Below are positions 1 through 5,068 of a stretch of 7,879 bases of DNA, one piece after another. Each line of letters begins with the position of its first letter. Position 1 is the first letter of the stretch. The stretch spans positions 1-7,879 of the forward strand of contig DJNB01000009.1 of the NCBI GenBank assembly GCA_002435545.1, read 5' to 3'. The position numbers were made by a program, and so were the translations under genes. The notes under the pieces are model-generated. The model worked only from the letters and a program-made list of their open reading frames with translations. It did not search any database and was not told the DNA's origin. This DNA comes from Lachnoclostridium sp. UBA6475. GTDB lineage: Bacteria > Bacillota > Clostridia > Lachnospirales > Lachnospiraceae.

Positions 1-417
1 CTGGGATGTCAAATCATCTACCGTCCAGCCATGTTCCAGAGTTTTTTCCAAATACCATACATATTCTTCTTGGTTTGCTACTTTCCCCATCAATATCTGA
101 TGATGGCTCCAGGTAATTCGACCAAGACCATATTTGTCCACATCATCTTCTGTGAATAACTGTGCAAACTTCTTCATATATTTTAGATTTCGTACAGAAT
201 ACCCCTTTGCGCCAGGAAATGCCATCTTCATATCTTTGGATAGGTTATCTACAAATCTATTTCCCCACTCAGAATTACGAATAATCACATTTCCTATAAA
301 AATATTAGTCTTCATTATTTCACTGTTCACGCTAACAGATGCTCTCTGCTTTGCCTGATTCACATACTCATTTATCTCTTGCACTGCCTGCAAATACTCA
401 TTTGATGTAGTAAGCAT
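1..417 (-). CDS. DUF1016/YhcG-type PDDEXK nuclease protein, N-terminal part
   Basis: The minus-strand reading frame opens at ATG 417-415 and runs off the left edge of the window, giving 139 residues with no stop. AGGAGG lies about 5 bases upstream of the ATG. The peptide matches what I know of the DUF1016 N-terminal domain: WGNRFVDNLSKDM at residues 51-63, FPGAKGYSVRNLKYMKKFA at about 67-85, ITWSHHQILMGKV at 101-113 and WYLEKTLEHGW at 121-131. Full members add a C-terminal PDDEXK nuclease-like domain, which would lie outside the window. Family members often sit near restriction-modification genes or in defence and mobile regions; whether that holds here cannot be seen. The usual tyrosine-tryptophan start of the YW-x-IG motif is altered (NIFIGNVI, about residues 38-45). 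The substrate is unknown. Family assignment is fairly secure; the role is not. Confidence 0.82.
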   Translation of the reverse strand, partial: MLTTSNEYLQAVQEINEYVNQAKQRASVSVNSEIMKTNIFIGNVIIRNSEWGNRFVDNLSKDMKMAFPGAKGYSVRNLKYMKKFAQLFTEDDVDKYGLGRITWSHHQILMGKVANQEEYVWYLEKTLEHGWTVDDLTSQ

Positions 418-727
418 GTAACCTCCTTCCTAATTGTGCAGACCGTCTGCACAATTTTATTTTTCTAAATATACTGGCAATCAAATACTCAATATTACTG
501 TCAACCTGATAACGATCTATTGTCTGCGTACGATAATTATCAATCATCCTGCCACATCGTTCCGAGTTTTTAAAAACGTGTTCATTTAAATATTCTTTTT
601 GGTCCGCCGAACACATTTTTTCCATTCTTTTCCGATTGCTTCATTTACTTCGTCTCGTATTTCCTGATTCTCTTGAATTACTCCATCAATATCACTCCAA
701 AAATATTGAATCAAAAACGCGCAAATC
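398..727 (-). pseudogene. Possible frameshifted remnant gene, family unknown
   Basis: On the minus strand two reading frames are open one after the other. The first reads from about 727 to 595 (IQYFWSDIDGVIQENQEIRDEVNEA and onward). The second is an ATG-started 75-codon frame from 625 to 398 that overlaps the DUF1016 start by 20 bases. They can be joined by one frameshift at a six-base homopolymer (T616-621 on the plus strand). The combined peptide is charged and probably helical, and I do not recognise it. No good ribosome binding site precedes either frame. The last codons of the 75-codon frame simply read through the palindrome at 432-456, which argues against that end being real protein. 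This could equally be noncoding leader DNA behind the promoter at 764-792. Together with that promoter it accounts for the otherwise gene-free stretch 418-869. Confidence 0.3.
432..456. repeat. Perfect 25-bp palindrome (12-bp arms, 1-bp centre)
   Basis: The left arm AATTGTGCAGAC (432-443) and right arm GTCTGCACAATT (445-456) are exact reverse complements around C444. The element sits immediately upstream of the AGGAGG of the DUF1016 gene on the minus strand. It could be an operator for a dimeric repressor. In RNA it could be a hairpin upstream of the ribosome binding site, although the single-base centre means the stem must open several bases to form a loop. There is no T-run right after it on the minus strand. 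On the plus strand it is followed by TTTAT, a poor terminator tail with no plus-strand gene to serve. Confidence 0.75.
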
Positions 728-747
728 TAAAAATCAAATAACTCCCA

Positions 748-787
748 TTGTGCTATGATAAATATTATACTTCAAACCATAGCACAA
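748..787. repeat. 10-bp inverted repeat enclosing the promoter
   Basis: TTGTGCTATG (748-757) and CATAGCACAA (778-787) are exact reverse complements separated by 20 bp. One arm touches the -35 at 787 and fills most of the -35/-10 spacer; the other covers about +1 to +10. That is the geometry of a repressor operator that blocks polymerase. It could also act as a hairpin in DNA, but a transcript started at about 757 would contain only one arm, so a binding site is the better reading. Confidence 0.55.
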
Positions 788-792
788 ATCAA
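764..792 (-). promoter_or_regulatory. Sigma-70-type promoter, minus strand
   Basis: On the minus strand TTGATT (792-787) and a perfect TATAAT (769-764) are separated by exactly 17 bp. This is close to the housekeeping sigma consensus (TTGACA-17-TATAAT). Transcription would start near 757 and run leftward through the remnant and into the DUF1016 gene. It is probably the main promoter for that gene, since no better candidate lies closer to it. Confidence 0.6.
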
Positions 793-869
793 TGAAAATC
801 AGCATTTTTGATTTGCTTTCTCGAAGTTTCGCTTTCTATTTTCTATCTCTTTATTTATAAATACTCTCT

Positions 870-1790
870 TCAACACCCTCCATCCCCCTGTCTCACCCAT
901 CTCCGGTACTCCAGCGGTGTCATTCCATACACTTCCGAGAACACCTTTGCAAACTTGCCCTGGTTTTCATACCCGACTGCATTTGCAATCTCAATTACTT
1001 TCAGAGTTGTTGACGAGAGAAGTTCTGCAGCTCTTTCCATCCGTTTCTTGCGGAAATAAACAAGATAACTTTCTCCTAAAATTCCTTTCACATACAATTT
1101 AAAACTGCTTTCACTGATGCCAAAATGATCTGCCATTTCCTTTGCTGTGATCCGTTTGGATAGATCTCGCAAAATCATGTTTTCTGCTTCTTTGACGATA
1201 GCAATCTGCGACCTGGTAAAGCACGCAGCAGTTTCACTTTTATACGGCAACTGCATCCATTCATGCAGCAGCCGTATTGCAGCATACCGTAACATCCCCA
1301 GCTGCGGATGCTCTTTCATCTCCCATACGTTTTCCACAAATTTTTCCATCCCGTCATTCATGCGGTGCAGATAAAGTCCGTTATTGGTACAAAATACGTG
1401 GATCAGCTGCTCGATATCAAGTCCCATCTGTGAGAGGAGATCATTTCCTTCTGCCCTTCGCACGCAGCTGCGGTCAATATAAATCTGTACCCCTTCATAG
1501 TATCTTCCGGGATAATAAAAATCTTTCGTAGGCAGTATTGTGCTGGCACACACCTGCTTTTCTTTCACGATCGCATAACGACTGCCGGTAAGCGAAACAT
1601 CGCACCGTCCATTCCGGCAGAAATTCAGAATCAGCATTTCATCAGAAAATATTGAGCTGTCTCCCTTCGTCCAGCTGCTTGTAAATATCTGATCAAACAT
1701 AAGAAAGATTCCCGGTGCAAGCACATAGCACTCCACGCGCCCCTCATTTTCTTTTTCATAGATAAAATAAGTTTCTTCTGGCCTTTTCAT
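870..1790 (-). CDS. AraC-family transcriptional regulator, divergent to feoAB
   Basis: A 306-residue protein with a C-terminal AraC/XylS DNA-binding domain. The first helix-turn-helix is at about residues 214-239 (ITAKEMADHFGISESSFK) and the second at about 264-289 (KVIEIANAVGYENQGKFAKVF), followed by the typical TPLEYRR at 291-297. The N-terminal 190 residues are a sensor-type domain with no membrane segment, so the protein is cytoplasmic. Its overall layout recalls PchR-like siderophore or iron regulators, but that likeness is weak. The start is fixed: an in-frame TAA lies at 1802-1800 and no other start codon falls between it and ATG 1790. The gene is divergent to feoAB, and the direct repeats upstream of the feo promoter are its most likely binding sites. 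The ligand is unknown. The AGGAGG is 18 bases away and better spaced for the overlapping mini-ORF. Confidence 0.93.
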   Translation of the reverse strand: MKRPEETYFIYEKENEGRVECYVLAPGIFLMFDQIFTSSWTKGDSSIFSDEMLILNFCRNGRCDVSLTGSRYAIVKEKQVCASTILPTKDFYYPGRYYEGVQIYIDRSCVRRAEGNDLLSQMGLDIEQLIHVFCTNNGLYLHRMNDGMEKFVENVWEMKEHPQLGMLRYAAIRLLHEWMQLPYKSETAACFTRSQIAIVKEAENMILRDLSKRITAKEMADHFGISESSFKLYVKGILGESYLVYFRKKRMERAAELLSSTTLKVIEIANAVGYENQGKFAKVFSEVYGMTPLEYRRWVRQGDGGC

Positions 1791-1798
1791 ATTGTCAT
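1787..1798 (-). other. Three-codon mini-ORF (Met-Thr-Ile-stop) overlapping the araC-type start
   Basis: On the minus strand AAGGAGG (about 1815-1809) is followed by 10 bases and then ATG ACA ATA TGA (1798-1787). The stop overlaps the regulator's start codon as ATGA (1790-1787). The Shine-Dalgarno spacing is ideal for the mini-ORF and too long (18 bases) for the regulator. Ribosomes may therefore initiate at the mini-ORF and reach the regulator by termination-reinitiation. The alternative is direct initiation at the regulator with poor spacing. Whether it is translated is inferred. Confidence 0.4.
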
Positions 1799-1844
1799 TT
1801 TATCACAGCCTCCTTCAAATAACAATTAGCCAACACAATTTATT

Positions 1845-1875
1845 ACTAAATGGATTCAAAATGACTAAATGGATT
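1845..1875. promoter_or_regulatory. 12-bp direct repeat, probable AraC-type activator site
   Basis: ACTAAATGGATT occurs exactly at 1845-1856 and again at 1864-1875, a period of 19 bp. Tandem half-sites about two helical turns apart are typical of AraC-family activators. The downstream copy abuts the -35 hexamer of the feo promoter (1875-1880), the usual place for an activator that contacts sigma. The divergent AraC-family gene at 870-1790 is the obvious candidate ligand. Binding is inferred. Confidence 0.6.
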
Positions 1876-1903
1876 TTACACATATCTTATATTCTGTTAC
1901 TAT
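1875..1903 (+). promoter_or_regulatory. Candidate feoAB promoter with extended -10
   Basis: TTTACA (1875-1880) matches the -35 consensus at five of six positions. After a 17-bp spacer comes TACTAT (1898-1903), preceded by TG at 1895-1896, which makes an extended -10. Transcription would start near 1910, leaving a leader of about 50 bases before feoA. The -10 hexamer itself is only a fair match, consistent with a promoter that depends on an activator. Confidence 0.5.
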
Positions 1904-1910
1904 TCATTAA

Positions 1911-1928
1911 AGTTAGATATTGCTAACT
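1911..1928. promoter_or_regulatory. DtxR-like inverted repeat (putative iron-repressor box)
   Basis: AGTTAG (1911-1916) and CTAACT (1923-1928) are exact inverted repeats around six bases. The TTAG...CTAA core resembles DtxR/IdeR/MntR-type boxes, and iron-loaded DtxR-family repressors are known to control feo operons in Gram-positive bacteria. The site lies at about +1 of the proposed promoter, where binding would block initiation. The match to any defined consensus is my judgement, not a scored hit. Confidence 0.5.
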
Positions 1929-1958
1929 CGATTACTATTTGGATTGGAGGAAGAAAAA

Positions 1959-2198
1959 ATGGAAAATCATACACTTTCCGAGACAAAACCGGGACAACGG
2001 TATATTGTCAAGGAGATCAAAGACGAAGCCCGTCTGGTAAACCGCCTTTCATCCATGGGATTACTGTGCGGAAGTACCATTGATGTCTGTCAAAATAACC
2101 GCAAACAGCCGGTGCTTATTTTCACACGGGATACCCTGATTGCCATTGGGCGGGAAGAAAGCAAAAAAATCATGGTAGGAGGTTTCGAAAATGAATGA
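1959..2198 (+). CDS. feoA: FeoA ferrous iron transport accessory protein
   Basis: A 79-residue protein of the usual FeoA size with an SH3-like fold. Visible family features are the early LxxxKPGQRYIVKEI strand, the RLSSMGLLCGSTIDV segment at about residues 28-42, and a closing IAIGREESKKIMV segment. FeoA is a small cytoplasmic protein that supports the FeoB Fe(II) permease, probably by acting on its G domain. I chose ATG 1959 rather than the upstream in-frame ATG 1920. GGAGG (1946-1950) lies 8 bases before 1959, and the upstream start would place extra codons over the iron box and leader. The gene overlaps feoB by 8 bases, so the two are one translationally coupled operon. No damage is visible in this gene. 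Confidence 0.93.
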   Translation: MENHTLSETKPGQRYIVKEIKDEARLVNRLSSMGLLCGSTIDVCQNNRKQPVLIFTRDTLIAIGREESKKIMVGGFENE

Positions 2199-4032
2199 TA
2201 AAAAAGAAAATAAAACTCCCGTTATCGCCTTGCTCGGACAGCCAAATTCCGGGAAATCAACCATTTTTAATATGATTACCGGATCGCATCAGCATGTAGG
2301 AAACTGGCCGGGGAAAACCGTAGAACAAAAAGAAGGCGGATTCAAATGGAACGGACAGCAAATGGTTTTAGCCGATCTTCCGGGAAGTTACTCCCTCTCT
2401 GCCGGATCGGATGAAGAAATTATCACAAAAGATTATATCTCTTCCTGAAATGCCGATCTCGTACTTGTTATGGCAGATGCTTCGCAGTTAAAACGAAGTT
2501 TGTATATGCTCGCAGATTTTGTCGGGACACAGGTTCCTGCCATCTTAATTTTAAACATGATGGACGTAGCCAAAGATCAGGGCATCTCCATCAATACGAA
2601 ACTTCTTTCGGAAAAGCTCGGAATCCCCGTTGTTCCGATGTCTGCTATTCAGAAAAAGGACTATTCACTGCTTTACGAAACGATAGAACGTAGTTTGGTT
2701 TCCCCAAATATCATAAAAGAAAATGCTCTCACTTCTGCCGAAGAAAAGATGAATTATATTGATCTGCTGCTGGCAGATGTTCTAACCACGTCAAAAACCG
2801 CGCAGCGGGCATTTACAAATTTTGACAAAACTGCACTCTCTCCGGTAAAAGGAAAATTGATGGCATTTGGTATAATTCTTGGCATCTTCCTTTTAGCGAT
2901 GCTCTTTGCCGGAGTGATCTCCGGAGCCGCCTCTGCCATTCTCACTCCTGCTTCTGCCGGACTGCGTACACTGATGGAACATATCCGGGTTCATCCGCTA
3001 TTTGTGTCATTGATCTGTGACGTGCTTGTCAATGTACTGTATTTTGCCCTTATGATGGCTTCCTTTGTCCTTGGTATCACGCTGGGATTCAATCTTATGG
3101 AAGAAACCGGCTATCTCGCCCGCATTTCCTTCCTCTTTGACCATACGATGTCTAAGGTCGGATTGCAGGGAAAAACAATCATGCCGTTTTTTATGGGACT
3201 TGGCTGTACGATTGCCGGAACGACCGGAACCCGTGTCGTCGACAACTGGGGGCAGCGTGTCCTCGCGATCGCAATGTCATGGGCTGTTCCGTGTGCGGCG
3301 ACATTGTCCGTAGTTCCTACGATTGCCATCGCCTTATTTGGCAGCAATGGCGGCTTTTTCGTCATCCTGTCCATCTTTCTTTTCATGTTTTTAATGATGT
3401 GGGCGGTTTATAAAATTTTTGGCAGCTCCCTCTCTCCAAAGGAGGACCGCGTAGGATTGATCATGGAACTGCCGCCGTACCATAAACCAAATTTTGGAAA
3501 TATTATGTTCGTAACTTTTCACCGGACTCTGGATATCCTCTTTCGTGCGCTGCGGGTAATTTCACTCGTATCCATTGTCTTTTTCGTTTTGACCTATGGC
3601 TTTGGAGGAGATCCGCAAAGCAGTATTTTATACCGTATCGGTGTTTTCATCGAACCAGCAACCATGTTTTTAGGCTTAAAATGGCAGGCATTTTTGGCGT
3701 TCTGTGCGTCCGCCATCTCAAAAGAATCCCTGCTCGGCGTACTGAACACCTTATACGGTGCGGGTGGAAATCTTATCCACTCCACCTTCGGAGCAAAAGC
3801 TGCGGGAAGTGCCACCGATATTTCACAGATCTTATCCGCGAATTTTACCAAAGCAGAAGGACTTGCTTTTATCTTTGCAATCAGTTTTAATATGCCTTGT
3901 GTCAGCGCTCTCGCCGCCACTGCCAGAGAGACGCATTCTGTAAAATGGACCGCTAAGATTGGCGTATTTTACACCTTATCCGCACTGCTTGTCTCCTGCA
4001 TTGTCTATCATGTCGGTTTGCTTTTTTTCTAA
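2191..4032 (+). pseudogene. feoB: FeoB Fe(II) transporter interrupted by in-frame TGA at codon 86
   Basis: FeoB is an inner-membrane Fe(II) permease with an N-terminal G-protein domain. The whole frame is 613 codons plus stop, a normal length for the shorter clostridial forms. Motifs seen: G1 GQPNSGKS at 16-23, switch I GNWPGKT at 37-43, G3 DLPG at 62-65, G4 NMMD at 122-125, G5 around SA at 151-152, and membrane segments from about residue 222. The gate segments have GCTIAG (Cys339), VPCAAT (Cys368) and MPCVSALA (Cys570). TGA at 2446-2448 stops the frame. E. coli FeoB has YILSGDADL here and this gene has YISS-stop-NADL, so the lost residue aligns with glycine and GGA to TGA is one base change. 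The next ATG, at 2470, has no ribosome binding site, and its 520-residue product would lack G1-G3. AGGAGG (2177-2182) precedes the true start. Read-through or sequencing error remains possible. Confidence 0.88.
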
Positions 4033-4047
4033 AATAAAATGTATGAT
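4018..4047 (+). promoter_or_regulatory. Weak candidate promoter for the 143-residue gene
   Basis: TTGCTT (4018-4023) and TATGAT (4042-4047) are 18 bp apart. The -10 matches at five of six positions, but the -35 only in its TTG. The candidate starts inside the last codons of feoB. Transcription would begin at about 4054, inside the 5' arm of the hairpin at 4051-4083, shortening that stem. It is offered because the next gene would otherwise sit behind a terminator. Confidence 0.28.
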
Positions 4048-4050
4048 CTG

Positions 4051-4088
4051 CCTCCTTTTGGACACTCTAATTCCAAAAGGAGGTTTTT
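4051..4088 (+). terminator. feoB terminator hairpin that also contains the next gene's Shine-Dalgarno
   Basis: CCTCCTTTTGGA (4051-4062) pairs perfectly with TCCAAAAGGAGG (4072-4083) across a 9-base loop, and TTTTT follows at 4084-4088. This is a strong intrinsic terminator shape 18 bases after the feoB stop. The 3' arm ends in AAAAGGAGG, and ATG of the next gene is at 4092, 8 bases later, so the same arm is that gene's ribosome binding site. The 5' arm CCTCCTTTT is a built-in anti-Shine-Dalgarno. Confidence 0.8.
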
Positions 4089-4091
4089 ACT

Positions 4092-4523
4092 ATGGAAGAC
4101 GATACGATCAAACTTCTGCGCGAGTGCAGTGCCGGTCTTAAAATGGGAATTTCTTCCATTGACGACGTTCTGGACAATGTGGAAAACAGCAGTTTGAAAG
4201 GCATCTTAAAAGACAGCCGTGACATCCACTGCCGTCTGGATGCTGAGACCGATGGATATCTCGAACGCTATCATGACGAAGGGAAAGAACCGGCGCCATT
4301 TGCAAAAGCCATGGCAAAGATGAAAAGCAATTTTAAAACCATGAGTGACAATCCGGACTGTGCCATCGCAAGCCTGATCACCGATGGCTGCAATATGGGC
4401 ATCAAGTCCCTGCACCGCTACCTGAACCAATATCCTGCTGCCGACAAAGGTGTCAAACATCTGACAAAGCAGATCATCAGCACAGAAGAAAAACTTCTCA
4501 CTGCATTGCAGAGATTTCTTTGA
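4092..4523 (+). CDS. Uncharacterised 143-residue helical protein
   Basis: This is a complete small soluble protein with no signal peptide or membrane segment. The sequence is charged and reads as a run of amphipathic helices, possibly a four-helix bundle. It includes LLRECSAGLKMGISSIDDVL at the start, AKAMAKMKSNFKTMS near residue 73, and ITDGCNMGIKSLHRYLNQY at about 96-114. It has cysteines at about 12, 47, 90 and 100. It resembles clostridial hypothetical proteins I have seen, and its style recalls DUF2383/ferritin-like bundles, but I cannot confirm a metal site and do not assign a function. The start is supported by a strong AAGGAGG 8 bases upstream, locked in the terminator stem. It follows feoB directly, so a link to iron is tempting but unproven. 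It converges on tspO with only 10 bases between the stop codons and no terminator there. Confidence 0.8.
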   Translation: MEDDTIKLLRECSAGLKMGISSIDDVLDNVENSSLKGILKDSRDIHCRLDAETDGYLERYHDEGKEPAPFAKAMAKMKSNFKTMSDNPDCAIASLITDGCNMGIKSLHRYLNQYPAADKGVKHLTKQIISTEEKLLTALQRFL

Positions 4524-4533
4524 CATGGGTATT

Positions 4534-4998
4534 TCACTTATTTAACTGCCAGACCGCAAAATTCAAAATCCCGGCAAAAGCCACCCACAAAGCATAAGGG
4601 ATCTGTAATTTTGCCGCAAGTGGATCCGTTTTGTACCATTTTTTGATCATCGCAAGAATAAGCGCCAGCATGACAAGAAGCCAGAAAAAAGCAATACCAT
4701 ACGCTTTATAATTGAAAAACAAAATGCTCCACATAAAGTTGAAAAAGAGCTGGAGCCAAAAGAGATTCAGTCCCTGGTTTCTTACTTGTGCTGCCTCGCT
4801 TAGAAAAATTCTTGCCAGACCGATTCCCATAAGTGTGTACAAAATCGTCCAGACAATCGGGAACACGGCTGCCGGCGGAGAAAAAGCCGGTTTCGCCAGT
4901 TCGGCATACTGCATTGTCCCTGCCCTTGTCAATAGACCTGCCACTGTCCCCACCGCTAACACAAGCAAAATTGAACCGATATAATATTTCCATTTCAT
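4534..4998 (-). CDS. tspO: TspO/MBR family membrane protein
   Basis: A 154-residue integral membrane protein of normal length for TspO (translocator protein, peripheral benzodiazepine receptor family), with five predicted membrane helices. Family motifs are KPAFSPPAAVFPIVWTILY (36-54), QLFFNFMWSILFF (83-95) and PYALWVAFAGILNFAVWQLN (134-153). The conserved tryptophans and the LN-x-x-VW-x-x-N end are intact. Bacterial TspO proteins bind tetrapyrroles such as haem and porphyrins, so a loose tie to iron and haem biology with the neighbouring feo genes is possible, but the genes are not in one operon. I chose ATG 4998. An in-frame GTG at 5007 would add Met-Leu-Phe and lies inside the hairpin stem. 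The only Shine-Dalgarno-like bases are GGGTG (5009-5005), a weak match, mostly in the hairpin's 3' arm. Confidence 0.92.
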   Translation of the reverse strand: MKWKYYIGSILLVLAVGTVAGLLTRAGTMQYAELAKPAFSPPAAVFPIVWTILYTLMGIGLARIFLSEAAQVRNQGLNLFWLQLFFNFMWSILFFNYKAYGIAFFWLLVMLALILAMIKKWYKTDPLAAKLQIPYALWVAFAGILNFAVWQLNK

Positions 4999-5047
4999 AA
5001 AAAGCACCCGGTACTCATATATTCTTTACAATATATGAATACCGGGT
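4999..5047 (-). terminator. 18-bp hairpin plus T5 running straight into the tspO start
   Basis: Arms 5047-5030 and 5023-5006 pair over 18 positions with one G-U wobble (in the minus-strand RNA) and a 6-base loop. Two bases later T5 occupies 5003-4999 on the minus strand, and ATG of tspO begins at 4998. It fits an intrinsic terminator for the 920-residue gene, whose stop is at 5071-5069. It is also the entire 5' leader of tspO if transcription comes from upstream. I see no T-run that would make it a plus-strand terminator. Confidence 0.78.
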
Positions 5048-5068
5048 ATCTTACATACCTTACTTCTG

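Noticed and set aside
134..358. Plus-strand 74-codon frame inside the DUF1016 region
   Set aside because: It lies antisense to a recognisable DUF1016 coding frame, and no ribosome binding site supports it.
1920..1958. A longer FeoA start at ATG 1920
   Set aside because: It would add 13 residues not typical of FeoA and overlap the iron-type box. GGAGG at 1946-1950 clearly serves ATG 1959.
2446..2448. TGA in feoB as selenocysteine, or as a reassigned codon
   Set aside because: The aligned E. coli residue is glycine, not cysteine, and I see no convincing SECIS-like stem just downstream. TGA is used as a normal stop here (feoA, the 143-residue gene, the AraC-family gene), so a changed code is not supported.
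2470..4032. A separate 520-residue gene starting at ATG 2470
   Set aside because: This ATG is an internal Met of the FeoB G domain with no Shine-Dalgarno before it, and the product would lack the nucleotide-binding loop. It is the 3' part of the interrupted feoB.
4499..4512. Short palindrome around CTGCATTGCAG near the end of the 143-residue gene as a terminator
   Set aside because: The arms are only five bases with a one-base centre and no proper T-run follows. It is probably just coding sequence.
4999..5007. GTG 5007 as the tspO start
   Set aside because: It has no Shine-Dalgarno and lies in the hairpin stem. TspO proteins normally begin just before the first helix, as from ATG 4998.
5045..5059. 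A small inverted repeat (GGTAT/ATACC) next to the tspO-side terminator as an anti-terminator
   Set aside because: It overlaps the terminator stem by only three bases and is five bases per arm, too weak to compete with an 18-bp stem.
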